Assembly (NCBI GenBank): GCA_030248135.1
Contig: JASANC010005374.1
Location: 59,352-123,351, forward strand
From: Theristus sp. LFF4_11
Taxonomy: Eukaryota; Nematoda; Chromadorea; Monhysterida; Xyalidae
Reading direction: 5' to 3'
DNA: 64,000 nt
The first letter of the stretch is position 1. Each line of letters opens with the position of its first letter. A program made the position numbers and the translations under genes. The notes under the pieces were generated by a model that saw only the letters and a program-made list of their open reading frames with translations, made no database searches and was not told where the DNA came from. Shown one piece after another: positions 26,376 through 38,269 of the stretch.

Positions 26376-28045
26376 GCACTTTTTTTGGTTGTTCTGTATT
26401 CGTGTGTTTCCTTGCAGTGTACATTTGGGTGGACGTTTTTTTTTGAAAGGAAAATGATGATTGGTTGGACTTTCGACACATTGGTTGGTTGCATCGGCGT
26501 ATGTCGAATTCAGATGCCGCTAATCAATTGTGTCAGCAACCCCAACCACCAAGCTAAGAATGCGCGCAAATAGTGTTTGTGTCAAAAAATATTGGCATTT
26601 TTTTGGTCTCTGCTGTCTCTGCTCGTGGAACATTTTTTTGGCCGCTTAACATTTTTTAAAAAAAGTTCACACGTTGGGTTTGTTTTGCGTTTGGAAGAGC
26701 ATACATATCTGGATTTACGTATTTAGGGGTATGAAGAAAAGATTGTTTGATTTGGTTTGAAATTGAAGCAGATTTCTTTGTGCAGTTAGGCATGTTATGA
26801 ACATTTACAGTACAAATATGCTAACAAGAATCTTTCACGATCATGAGTATTGCAACTTGCAGTTGCCACACGTTATGTACTTTGTCAGTGACGAATGTAT
26901 TCAGTCAAAAAAAAATATTTGTGCTTATTATGCATGGCATGGTAACGCAAAGTTAGTAAATTTTGTGCGGTAGAAAAATTCTATGATAACTTTCCGCTTT
27001 CACGTTTCTGTGGATGGTTCCGTTCCGTCTCTGTTGTCCCAAAAAAACTTCGATGTTTTTTTGTGCGTTACCCGAGTGAAGTTTTAAAACAGTTGTTTCT
27101 TTTCGGTATTTTCTGTCAATAATTTCAAATTCCAAATGCAATCGATGTTGCAAAATTCGTGTATTGCCATCCAATGGCTGAAAAAAAATCAAATTATGGC
27201 GATATTGAAAATGTCCAAACTCTTGACGTGCTAAGTTTGTTTCAAAACGACTTTCTTTGCGAACTGCTGTTTCCCAAAGGAAAACAAAACTTGAAATTCA
27301 AGCAGTATAAATCGCGGGTTCAAAAAAACTTGTTTTTACCAACTGGTTTTGTGGTTTTCATAAGCTGCATTTTGTGTGTTTTGGGTCTTGTCGTGAAGAA
27401 TGTTTAAAATTTGCTTTATTCTGCAAAATAGTCAAAAAATGTGTGACATTACAAACCACGTAACATTATGTTGCTTAACAGTTCAAGTTTTTCTGTATAA
27501 TTGTTCAGTTTTCTTTGTCAGAAATCGGTTGTCTTGCTGTACACAATATAATTGAGTTACAAATGTTGTATGTTTCATTTACTGACAGCGATTGTCTGGT
27601 ACAAATCCGTGGTGTTGTTCTTGTTCAGTAAAGAAAGTTAAAAAATGTTGGATTATTGTATCGTAGAAGAAAAAATGCACATGGCAAGGATTGATTGCAT
27701 TTTTAAACATAAATACTTGCTAACTTTGACTAGCCAATTTTTAAAATGAAAAAAAACTCAAAAGTAATTTAATTTCACACGGTAATCACAGACAGACTAG
27801 ACACCGCATGGAATAGAGAAACCACGAATCGACTGATTGATAAAAAACGTGTTCAAAATTGAAAAAAAACATTGAAAACACACCAGCATTAACTGACATC
27901 GGCCGACAACGTTGGCTACAGTGAACCAGTGACATTGCAAGCGTCACACAGTTACAAACAAAAAAAACACAACAAAGAACACGCAGAATGATCGCATCAA
28001 CCAAAGTGAACTGACGAATCCACGGAACTATCGAACAAAAAACAT
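26376..28045. other. convergent intergenic region between DMRT and GPx gene B
   Basis: Should contain the 3' UTRs of both genes. I searched the minus strand below 28046 for a SECIS core (RTGA, apical AA, paired GA) and did not find a convincing one by eye. An open frame at 27159-27407 (+) has no family resemblance. Confidence 0.4.
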
Positions 28046-30321
28046 TTATGCCGCTTTGTCCAACTCCGCAATGATGTCTGCCTCTATACTCTGCAACAAT
28101 CATTGGTCATTTATTGGGATCTGCGAGCAACTTGGATTAATGTGACAACCAACCAATGAGCAGTGCGAAAAAAGTTTTTGACGCCATCGAGTAAAAAACC
28201 CGGCCGTTTTTGACACTCAACTTGTATCGTTGTAAAGGGTAGACGAACGTCAAATGCAAAAAGAGCTCACATTTGGGTCGGTGGTGGGTGCGTAGCGTTT
28301 CACCGGTACACCCTGACGATTCACCAGAAACTTCGAGAAATTCCACTTGATGAAACTGAAAATGACCGAGGTTTCGCGCTTGTTTTCATTTGCGTTCGTG
28401 TTCAACTGCAGTCCGTTCTGAAGCATAGTCTGCCTCACAGGTCGTCTCACAACACCAGAGCCGCTTTGGGTCTTCAGAGTACAGGCTCTTTATAATGGCA
28501 GAACAAACGTTTTGAAACCTGGCGAGTGTACTCGCCTGCCATGCAACAGCACTCTTGCTTTTTGTTCTGCACTCAACTTTACTAAAATCAACCAATTTGT
28601 ATGGTGGTTCTCTGCATTTCGGCCCGGCCAACATCATATACGCAGAATGAGGGGTGGCCTCATCAATGATGTGCCCCTGTTGAACCACTTGAGATAAAAG
28701 CTTGAGCAATAGCTTATTCAAAGAAAACAGATCAAGAAAACAAAAATAAAAAAAACAGATTGATTCAATGTGCGAAAAGAGCATGCGCCACAGTGCTGCA
28801 GTGCAGCTGATGCAGCGCCATTTAATGCTGACACGGATGCAAGCGGGCAGGCAAAAACAGTAACAACAATGTGAAAAACACGAATGAACTGACTCGCCCA
28901 AGGTGCCACCCTGTTTCGCCTTCAAGAACGCCCACAACGGATGCGTGTGCTTGCCGTTCACGTCGATCTTCGCGTACAGATCGTACGTGGCGCCGTAGCC
29001 CTGGGCAAACTCCTTGATTTCAGCGTTCGTACCGGGCTCCTAAACGGAAAACAAGTAAAACGGAATACTGACGTGGTTTATCAATTTTTTTACAGTTTTG
29101 CGACTCGTTTGTGGACGTGAAAGGAAACTATGACAGATTTTTTCAAACATGTCCCAATGAAATGACGTCATGTGCCGCCAAACATGCGCTTGCCGTTCAC
29201 AGCAAACCAGACTTTTCGTTTAGCCGGTTTCTTCCCGTAAACAAATGGTGAATGTCGAATCAGTCACACCAAACTGACATTTTAGTGCCTGTACTTTGAC
29301 AAACGGGCGTTTTTAAAACAAATGACATCATTTTTGTCCGGACACGTTTGAATAAATCCACAATAGTTTCATTCAGTCTTTATGTAACAATTCAAAGTCG
29401 CCTAAGTGACTCGACCCTATTTACGGACACGGATCGCTATGCCAATTTTCAACTCCCGCGTCATTGAGTTTCGAATTTACCTAATCGATGCGCGCATTGA
29501 GTCTCAGGACGAAAACAAAAGATCATAATTGGTTTCCATATAAGTTTCATTCACCTGATTGCCAAACTGGTTACACGGAAAAGCGGCGATTTCAAAGCCT
29601 CGCTCCTTATGCTTCTGATACAGCGGCTCCATTTGTTCGTAGTTCACTTTGGTTTTGCCTCATTTCGACGCGACATTCACGATCAGCACCACCTTGCTAC
29701 TGCAAAGGGAAAACGGAATCAAAATATCATCAATCGGTGAATTTGATATTGGAACTCCTTTTTTTGAATGAGATCGAACGAGCTTCCACCACACAAGCAA
29801 TCAGTACGATCGGTCAAGCCGCTTCTGATTGGGAAATGAACAGGCGAAATTCAGTTTCCCGCTTATTCGCGAAATAAAATGGATGGATGGACAAACGACT
29901 GAAATCACGGCAGAAAGAAACTACGACTGCATTGGCAGACTATGGTCCGTCAGCGACAACGAACAACAATAACGGCTATGTTAGCGTAGTGAGCCAGCGT
30001 TCGAGCGAGCCTTCGCGTTCGGAAGACTTAAGCGGCATTCATGTTGCAGTATTTGGTGCCCGCGCAGCCATGTTTTAACACCGTTACGCGTCACGAAATA
30101 CTGCTTCATGAATGCCCTTTTAGACACGGACGCCGCATTCGGGTGATGCGACACGCGACACCTTTACGCAGTATCGACAACGAAAAAACAATGATCAAAA
30201 AAGAAAAAAAGTCCCCAACGCCGTGCACCAACCGGTATTTCTCCATGGACTGTTCGTTGCCGTCAATGTCGTCAGCATTAAAGCCGTAGATCGTCTCGGC
30301 TGTGCCACCGGAGGCGGCCAT
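28046..30321 (-). CDS. GPX4: GPx4-type glutathione peroxidase B, selenoprotein
   Basis: Five exons (30321-30233, 29699-29555, 29039-28894, 28355-28271, 28090-28046) join in phase to 169 residues, counting TGA at 29662-29660 as selenocysteine 43. The enzyme reduces phospholipid and other hydroperoxides. The active-site context is [20 protein letters not shown]. The Gln is in FPCNQFGNQ and the Trp-Asn pair in [11 protein letters not shown], so the catalytic tetrad is complete. The protein is GPx4-like in lacking the long oligomerisation loop of GPx1. It begins MAASGG without an obvious targeting sequence, so it is probably cytosolic or nuclear. Replacing the TGA by a stop would leave a useless 42-residue product, while the frame stays open and conserved after it, which argues strongly for Sec. 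The intron between exons 2 and 3 holds a split 195-bp repeat; the one between exons 3 and 4 holds a LAKPKC repeat. Confidence 0.95.
28535..28690 (-). repeat. interspersed repeat 'LAKPKC', copy 2 (inverted)
   Basis: Reverse complement of the copies at 4583 and 35726. It lies in the GPx B intron between exons 3 and 4. Confidence 0.65.
29096..29525 (+). repeat. 195-bp interspersed repeat, copy 3, interrupted
   Basis: The 5' part ('ttgcgactcg...gtgaaaggaaact') at about 29096-29140 and the 3' part ('gcctaagtgactcgaccc...gacgaaaacaaaagatca') at about 29389-29525 are separated by about 250 bp of unrelated sequence. This is either an insertion or a longer version of the element. It lies in the GPx B intron between exons 2 and 3. 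Confidence 0.55.
29660..29662 (-). other. selenocysteine (TGA) codon of GPx B
   Basis: In-frame TGA between AAA (Lys) and GGC (Gly), exactly at the Sec/Cys position of the GPx active site. Confidence 0.93.
30028..30122. mobile_element. MITE family 2, copy 2
   Basis: Left end GCGGCATTCATGTTGCAGTA, right end inverted 'ctgcttcatgaatgccc', with TTAA/TTTA flanks. It lies in the first intron of GPx B. Confidence 0.75.
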
Positions 30322-30620
30322 CTTGCAATTGCTTCACTTCGTCCTCGATTTAAATGAAGTAAAAATGAACTGGAGCTGAAATATAGAGGATCAGAAATTC
30401 CTATCACTGAAACTAAAAAAGCAACACAGTCAAAACCGGAGACATTTTTCAGTTTTGGTTGAGCAAACAAACCAGTTGTTTTTATCAAAATAACCGATTT
30501 TCAAGATAAAAAATCTACTTTATCGGCAGCAAACACGACACTTTACTTTACAGACATGTAACTTTTTTCAAGAAGTAAAAAATTAGCTACAAGGGCGTTC
30601 TTTTTTAGATCAGAAAAAAC

Positions 30621-30833
30621 TTATTGCTCACTATCACCAATTGAAAAATCACCAAAAATATCATCTTCCCGTTTGTATCTTGCGACAAAAACCAAGAAAA
30701 TCACGATGTATGCAAAAATAAAAGAAAACAGAAATCCGCAAATCCAGCAAAACATGTACCGTGATTTGTTAGACCGTACTTCCCTTGGACGTGGTACTCT
30801 CATAGGAATCATCATTTTCATCAGTTCACTCAC
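30621..30833 (-). CDS. possible small single-span membrane protein, 70 aa
   Basis: An open frame about 160 bp downstream of the GPx A stop, on the same strand. It encodes a basic N-terminus (MRVPRPREVRSNKS), one strong hydrophobic segment (about residues 28-52), a basic stop-transfer stretch (ARYKRE) and an acidic tail. The positive-inside pattern is that of a real type II or III membrane protein. It could equally be a chance frame in the GPx A 3' UTR, which must also hold a SECIS element. No homologue recognised. Confidence 0.25.
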   Translation of the reverse strand: MSELMKMMIPMRVPRPREVRSNKSRYMFCWICGFLFSFIFAYIVIFLVFVARYKREDDIFGDFSIGDSEQ

Positions 30834-30993
30834 TTTGCCGCGAGAAAAGCAATTTCATGAAATGAACGTCACCAAATGATGGCAGCCACAATATCAATGA
30901 ATGTTCTAAAAAAAGTAAAGACACGAGACAAGCCGTAACGAACGAGCAAATCGGAGCACCAGTTTGGAGAAAATGTTGCGTTTTACAATTCTT

Positions 30994-31393
30994 CTACAAA
31001 TCTTGCTTGGAGGAGCCGAGTTCCTTCTGAATGTCCGGTTCAATATCCTGAAACAAAAAAAAAACAAATTGTTTCAAATGAAACGTCAAACGCTGAAATG
31101 AATGAAACGAAGAAAGTTCACTTGCAGAACACAGTTCACTTCTTGGAACGTGTTGGGCGGGCTCTGCGCTGCGTGTGAGCAGCCCGCAAGCAGCCAATCA
31201 GCGGTGCTCACAAAATGTCACCCTCGTGGCCTGGTGGTAGTGCGTTCGACTGCAGTCTGTGCGCTCGGGGGATCGAGCCCCGCCGAGGGGTGTATAGGCA
31301 CTTAATGACAGAGGACTCGATGGGCGCCCCACTCAATGGCGTTCTGTACGCTTCTCTGGGTTAGCCCTGGCTGAAAACATCGTCTAAAATCCC

Positions 31394-31427
<34 letters not shown>

Positions 31428-32971
31428 AGCTGTTTTGTGTTTGCACTTTGCAGCAATCTCGACGCGAACCAAACATACGACAGGTTTCGTCTGCGGAGAG
31501 TATCGATTCACCGGCACACCGTCACGATTCACCAGAAACTTCGAAAAATTCCATTTGATGAAACTGAAAAACGGTCAAGACGATCAGGTTCAATGAAATG
31601 ATACGAGTCTATTAAAGTGCTGGCAGGTGATAATGATGAATTGCTCGTTTCCAAGCCAACCATCACCCTAACAAACCGCACGTTTTTCCTGTTCGGATGA
31701 ATTCATATGACAAAAAAAACGATATTATTCTGCACACGCACGACATGAAATGAAAAAAAATCTAATGGACGTGCGGAAAAGAAATACCAGTTTCAGCAAC
31801 ACAAAAATCCGACTGAATCCACACACAGTCAACTGGTACGAACATGGAAAACAACAAAAAAAACCAATCACACTGACTCTCCCAACGTTCCCGGTTGCTG
31901 TTCCTTGAGGAACGTCCACAACGGATGTGCGTCCGCTCCGTTCACGTCAATCTTCGCGTACAGATCGTACGTGGCGCCGAACTTGTCACGCGCAAACGCC
32001 TTGATTTCGGCGTTCGAGCCCGGTTCCTGTCAAAGTTTCGTAATTTGAACAAAAAAAACACTTCAGAATTTGAGAAACACACAAAAACGCAATTAATTGT
32101 CATTTCGCAAATGCACTTCGCGAATTCGAACGAGCGAGCGCACACCTGGCTTCCAAATTGATTGCACGGAAACGCGGCGATTTCGAAACCCTTCGACTGG
32201 TACTTTTTATACAACGGCTCCATTTGCTCGTAGTTGACGGCTGTCAAACCTCATTCGGACGCGACGTTCACCACCAGCACTACTTTGCCACTGCAACAAA
32301 CAACAGCACAAAATTAGAAAAATATGTTAACATGGCACAAATTATGCTTGAAGCAGGTGGAATGGTTTGCGTTCGATGAAGCAACCGATCAAAACTCTCG
32401 TCTTGAATGTACCAATCGAAAGTTCTTTTTTTACACACAGCTGATCAAGTATAGGATTGCATTTTGCGCTGAAGGTGTTCATTTACCGTTCAGATGTCTT
32501 CGACAACTGGTGCCGCTGTTGCAACGAGAATAGCAATATAGCCACGTGCAGCAGTAGCCTCAACGGTCAACACCAAAATAGCGGTCATAAAACACCAAAA
32601 TTCTGTCACTAAGCACAAAAACAACAAAAGCCATTAAATGCTGGCGGATGTAAAATGGTCGTGTACCGATATTTCTCCATGGCGACCTCGTGTCCGTCGA
32701 TGTCCATTGCGCTGAACGCGTAGATGTTCGACGGTTTGCCGCTGGCGGCAGCGCTCGCAAACGCGACACGACCGCCGGCTGCAGTGAGCGCAGCGACGCC
32801 AAGCAACCGCGACAGCGAAACACCGACGCCGCCCGCGAGCAGACCCATGATGGCCCTCGTTCGGAGCCGCTTGAGAGCAACAGTGGACTTTTGAGTTGCG
32901 ACTGTTTTCACTGCTGTGCGATGGAATTCTGAAATGTGAACAACGGCTTTTGCGGGGAAAGGCGTGAACAA
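30994..32971 (-). CDS. GPX4: GPx4-type glutathione peroxidase A, selenoprotein with N-terminal extension
   Basis: Exons are (32971 or) 32848-32667, 32290-32146, 32026-31878, 31563-31482 and 31047-30994. From the ATG at 32848 the product is 203 residues with selenocysteine 74 encoded by TGA at 32253-32251; from the ATG at 32971 it is 244. The active site is [15 protein letters not shown], with Gln in CNQFGSQ and Trp-Asn in FIKWNFSKF, so the tetrad is complete. Residues after the 32848 start form a hydrophobic/alanine-rich leader. The longer start adds a basic, hydroxylated stretch that could be a mitochondrial presequence, as in mammalian GPX4 isoforms. Exon boundaries and phases match gene B exactly, so the two arose by tandem duplication. 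The intron between exons 4 and 5 carries a SINE. The C-terminus is longer than in B. Confidence 0.95.
31217..31425 (+). mobile_element. tRNA-derived SINE family 1, copy c
   Basis: The best-preserved copy. It starts GTCACCCTCGTGGCC, has B-box GGATCGAGCCCC, and ends in about ten AAC repeats. It sits in the last intron of GPx A in antisense orientation to the gene. Confidence 0.88.
32251..32253 (-). other. selenocysteine (TGA) codon of GPx A
   Basis: In-frame TGA between GAA (Glu) and GGT (Gly) at the catalytic Sec position of the GPx fold. Confidence 0.93.
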
Positions 32972-33609
32972 GTACTGCTCTTGTCTTTCGGGACAAAGGT
33001 ACTGGCCCAGAGGCCGCTGACCAATATCACGTGATTCACCTCGAACTCTAACACCAAACCACAGGAGTTTGGCGCAAGGAACGGTGGGTCGAGCTCACAG
33101 AAAAGTAGAACACAAGAACTTTTTGAGAAATAATTCGCAATGTAACTGCGACCCGTGAACAGACACGGTGAGTAAGAAAAAGTCAATACTGAAATCATCC
33201 ACGTAAGCAGATTGTAATTTCATTGATAACAGAAACAACAGCTTTGTAACAGAATTCTCAGCACAAAAACTGGCTAACAATCAACAATCTAGAAGTCAAC
33301 TGTCAATAACAATCTTTTCATGAGAGCGTCAGGTATTTTGTTCGCTTCACATCTGCCTTTCTTCGTCTCGTCCGTTTACTTGTGTTCATATTCGCGTGTG
33401 ACTTGTCAGTGCGTTTATTCTAAAAAAACGAGAGGAAATGTCCTGAACGTAATGACAAACAATCGATCATAAAAAGTTACGATAAAGATAAGAAAAACGC
33501 CACAAAGTCAGTCCGGTTTCTGGTTTAATAGTAACTGCCTCTGTAGTCGAGTTGGTTGGACTGATTAGCCAGCACAGCGAATCACGCATTCAATAAACGC
33601 GTGCTAAAT
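32972..33609. other. spacer between RBM28 and GPx A
   Basis: About 640 bp separating two same-strand genes. No exon recognised. A minus-strand AATAAA (TTTATT on +, near 33414) could end RBM28. Confidence 0.4.
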
Positions 33610-36600
33610 TCAAAATTCCAGTAAAACATTTCCGACCTTCACTTTCGCCGACACAACCGCCGCAGCAGTCGCCTTCCGTTCGTTACGCTTCTGACTGCGA
33701 CTCTTCTTGGCCTGTCGTTTCTTAGCCCTTTGCAACCGATGCTGTTGTTGTTGCTGTTTCTTGGCACGATGACGAATCTTCGGGCCAATATGGGTCGGCA
33801 GCACTTTACGACCGCCAGCACGCATTTCTGTTTTTGTTCGTTCCAAGTCCGATGAACTTTCAGGAATCGGCCGATTCAGAAACGAAGCACCGGCGTCGTT
33901 CGATAGTGTATTTCGTAATAGTTCCAGCTTGCTGCCTCGATCGCGCGCACGTTTCTTCGCGCGTCTGTCGGTCGGTGGTGTGGTGTGCTGATGGACAGAG
34001 CGAAACATGAGATAATACAACCAAAATAGAACAATAGTGATGCATGAGTGTTTCGAAATTCGGTGCAGACACTCAACGTGCAGGTTTTCTGTGATTTGCT
34101 GATGACAAATGGGGATTTAATAGTCACCGCTTGGCCTCGGCTCCAACAAAAATGAAGAGAACGACTCGCAATTCCACTCACCTCAAGCCGGCGTTTTCTG
34201 GCGTTCAACGCGGCGCGATTCTCGAGCGAGAACTCAACGATCGGTCGCTGCAATATCAGAAGTGGAAAAAATAAGAAAAATTGAAAAAAGTTGCATTGCT
34301 TCAGACATAGATGGTCAAGTTTCGACGCATGATCACAACATAAGACTGTAACATAACATAACGCATGGCGGAGGTTCGCTGCACCGACGGCTTGGCTAAT
34401 GCTCTCATCAGTGACGTGTGCCCCATCGCACCCACAACCAACAACACCCAATCACAATCAATCAACCATGACTTGTGTGATCCACTGTTTCGCTGATGTT
34501 TCAGCCAGACATGACCTCCGTCTGCGCTGGTCATCACTTTTGATTGGACGTTGTCGTGTACTGACGAGCCTCGTCGTACAGCCCGCGTTATACGCTTACC
34601 AGGTGACACCGCGAGACAAACAGTGCTTGCACGTTGTGATCACCTTTTCGTCCGTGAATGTCGTCGCATTGTTGTTCAGCTGTCTCAAACACGCGAGCGC
34701 ATGCGCGTGCTCCGTGAATTCAACGAACGCGAAACCCTTCGATCGGCCGACACCGCGAGCGTCCAGTCGAGTCATGTCGCGCCAAATGCGGCACTGAAAC
34801 AAAAGCGAAACTGTTCGCAAATATGAAAACTGGAGTAGCCTGCGACTTGTGTGGCGACCACAGTGGGACACTGTAAAATGCGCGAAATTTGTGCAGTCTG
34901 GCATTTGAACACATCTGACATGCCGATTGGCTGTGGCGAGTTGATTGGACCAATCAGGGAGCCAAATTGGAAAAGTAGCCAACAGCCAACCAGCTGGTTG
35001 CCCATGCTTAAGCAAACGAAGATCTTGATAGCCAGAAGTTCAAAAGCGTAAACATCTGTTGCACTTGCTTCTTTTATTTTCGCCTCTTTCGTGTTTGCCG
35101 CCTTCAAGCAGATCGCTTTCAATTTCGGATCGTCTACATTGCGAGGGATGTTGTGAATGACAAGTCGCGTGGGCGACACGAAAATGTGCAGATTCTGCAG
35201 TTTCGCGCGATTCGCAATCTCGATCTGAAAAAGAAACGACCCAACACAAAAATGAGACAATCAAAAATAATCAAAAAACAATCAAAAAAGTCACAAAGCA
35301 ATCGAAGGCTCCTAGAATGGATTACCGTTTGACGTCTTTTAGCGTCCGCTTCGGACATGTTGTTCGCTTGTTGCGTTCCCGGTCGGATCACTGAAAAACG
35401 AACGGCTTTGAGAGTGTGTTTGAGAGGGTCGAGAGCCAACAGGAAGTGTGCGACGGCGTGAAGTGAACGATGGTGAAAAGGCACATATTTTTTCACAAAT
35501 TCAATAGTTTTCCTCTAATGTTCTGTGAAAAACGAGAACGTTCAGACGAACACGCGACTCGCAACAGGTGCAGATTTCGGTTGTCGCGCGGCTGTTTCTC
35601 CGATCGTTCTTTGTTGAGTTCAACCGCTTTTTCTCGACTGACCGCCAAGCAGCACACCAGTCGACGTCCGTCTAGCATGAAATTCTGAAAGTTTTCGTGT
35701 TTGCTGAGCTGTTAGTTCATTTACTAAGCCCTAATACTCAAGCTTTCTTGTCTCAAGTGGTTCGAGAGGTGCACATCACTGATGAGGCCACCCCTCTTCT
35801 GCACATGACGTTGGCCAAACCGAAATGCAGAGAACCACCATGCAGATTGGTTGATTTGCAAAGTCTCATAGTTCAGTAGGTTTTTTTTAAAGACAAGACA
35901 TTCCAATTTTGGTCAATACTTTTAAATAAAATAAATAAATAAATAACAGTAATTCGTAGTTCAATAGTTTCTCATATCCAAATCAGCATTTTGCTATTTA
36001 CCTCTTCTGAATCACTAGCCACCGCCTTTGCCACACAGGCGTCCGCTGCACCTTTCGTTTCGAACGCAACGAAACCAGTGCCTGAAACGAAAAACGGCGG
36101 CCATGTTGGACTGATCGTACTTTCTCGACCAATCGAAATGAATATTTCCCGACCTTTACTGACCCTTTGAATGTTCCGTGCCCGGGTATTTACAGACGAC
36201 CGCGTATTTGAGATCGCCAAACTTTTGCCGTTCAATAAATTCGGCCAATCTTTCGTCGGTTGTGTCGAATGACAAGTTTCTGAAAAAAAACCCATCGGAC
36301 TCAAACGGACGAAATTTTTTCGAAAATAAAAAAGCAACATGGAAGGAGTGAGGAGAGCACCTTCATGATTGGCGGAATGAAGTGGACATTGAACGATTGA
36401 ATGAAGCATCGTAATGAAGTAACATTGCACAAATGAAGTTCAGAACATGCCACCACGAGACCACACCCACAATCAACCAACCTGACGAACACAGTGCGTC
36501 CGTCCTCCACTGCCCCGTCCGATTTGTGCTCTCGTTGCTCAGTGTTGTTCTTAGCGCCCATTCGCTTGCCTTCACCGTCTGCATCTTCATTCGACTCTTC

Positions 36601-38046
36601 ACCATTCGAATCGTCGCCGCCACCAGAATCAGACGCATCATCCGCTGACGAATGCTCAGCCTCAGAGTCAGAAATCTCACGCTCATTCTCAGTCTCGGTT
36701 GCCGTTTTGCCGCTCTCGACTTCGTTCGAGGGAGCCGGCTTGTGATCATCTGTGTCACCGTCACTGGCGCCCGGTTGCGCTGGAAACAGAACAGGCCAGT
36801 CAAAACGTTCAGAGATGAATTCAATTCACAACAGAAATTGGTACTGAATGCAGTTGTTATTCTGTTGTGGAGCGATTCACCACAAAGATCAAGCTGATGT
36901 TTATTGTTGACGTTTCAATGCCACACGGACATCATCATCAGAACAAAAGCCTTGGGTTGTATATGGGTAAATCCCACAGCTTATACAGTACCGTTAAACA
37001 GAAATTGGTACTAAATTCAATTCACTAACAAAAATTGGTACTGAATTCAATTCACAATAGCAAATTTGTATGTTGGCAAAACTTTTCATTCATCCAGTAT
37101 TTCTGGAACCAAAGACCCCGTCCACGAGAGTTGGGCATTTGCGCTTTCGAAATCGGTGAATAATAACTCGCATAAGCCATTCATTGATAAAATTCAAGCA
37201 GCAACGCGTGTTTGTTGTGAACAAAACGAACTCCGAAACACTTGGAACCTGTACCTGCTGGAGCAATTGGACCGCACAATTTTGAGTTTCTGAACTGGCA
37301 AACAGATCAATAAAACTCTGGCGCCTTTTGGTTCAATGCACCTGTATTTTTCCGAGTGCCGCCACCGCCTTCGCCGTCTGCTCTGCTGCTCATGTACAGA
37401 TCCTTCGGAATCGCCCAATCGACCGCGATCGTGCGTCCGTCGAATTTCGTCTGATTCAGTTTCTTCATCGCTTGCGCCGCTTCTTTGAACGTCGCATATT
37501 GAATGAACGCGAAACCGGCTCCTCGATTCGCGTCTGAAACATAGACGCACGGTTTGTTTGTCTGTTGGTTTATTTCACTTTTTCTCAACAAAGCGTTTTT
37601 GAGCAAAAAGTTTATATAGGCGCAGTTTTGAGCAGAATCAGAGTCTGCGTGGCCAACCCTTTCGCGACTTCGGTAAGCTCAGTTCCGCCAGCTGTCCGTG
37701 TGCAGCGCAAACGCGCTTCAGTTGATCGGTTTCTGTCTGTAACGCATGTTCGTAAATTGTCAATGTGATCACCAAGGATACCACTCACATTTGAAATCAA
37801 CAACACACATAGAGTATTTTTTTTATTATTTCATTCTTCTTTCGTGGGCTCTGCATTTTGCTAAAAAGGCGACCGGTTTAAAGAAATGTAATGTATCTCC
37901 ATGTACTTGAAAAACCCAACAAAATTGGTTTCATCTCACGAACGTACGTTGAACGGCAGATTCCGGACAATCAATCGCCACTTTTTCTGTCGTCTTCGTT
38001 TTCGCTCATCACTGTCACAGTCGTCGTTTGTAGCGTTTTTGTTCAT
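33610..38046 (-). CDS. RBM28: RBM28/Nop4-type nucleolar RNA-binding protein
   Basis: Twelve exons in phase: 38046-37948, 37736-37658, 37533-37342, 36779-36482, 36279-36164, 36081-36002, 35684-35552, 35390-35326, 35224-35069, 34793-34644, 34247-34182 and 33987-33610, giving 603 residues from the ATG at 38046. RBM28 (yeast Nop4) joins early 60S ribosome assembly and snRNP work in the nucleolus. Visible RRM blocks are RLIVRNLPFN...AGFAFIQYATFKEA with VDWAIPKDLY; then a long Asp/Glu/Ser linker; TVFVR-NLSFDTT...TEHSKGTGFVAFE; then RLVIHNIPRNV...KGFAFVEFTEHAHAL with RPIVEFSLENR. The C-terminal tail is Lys/Arg/Gln-rich. Human RBM28 has an additional N-terminal RRM; it is not visible here, and the transposon nest begins 140 bp upstream, so the gene may be 5'-incomplete. 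One intron (donor at 35068) appears to use GC instead of GT. Confidence 0.9.
35726..35885 (+). repeat. interspersed repeat 'LAKPKC', copy 3
   Basis: The longest copy, beginning 'aatactcaagctttcttgtc' and ending near 'aaagtctcatagttcag'. It matches 28535-28690 in inverted orientation and 4583-4690. It lies in an RBM28 intron. Confidence 0.65.
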
Positions 38047-38269
38047 TTCTACTTGAATGAAAGCGTGAGCGATGCAACTGGCAGTTTCTGCAATGTGAAA
38101 GTGCAGTGTGAAAACGTGTCTGTTTTGCGTGGAGACAAGGCACGACAAAAGTCAAATCAAAGTGAAAGTACGAATGGATACCACTCAGTACCGTGGGCCC
38201 AAACAAATTTTCGAAGGGGGGGGTATGGTGCCGTGGGGGGGTGCCGACCAAAACGTGAGGGGGGGTCCA

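Noticed and set aside
29660..29662. GPx B as a pseudogene because of the in-frame TGA
   Set aside because: The stop is exactly at the Sec position, all other exons are intact and conserved, and the neighbouring paralogue has TGA at the same position.
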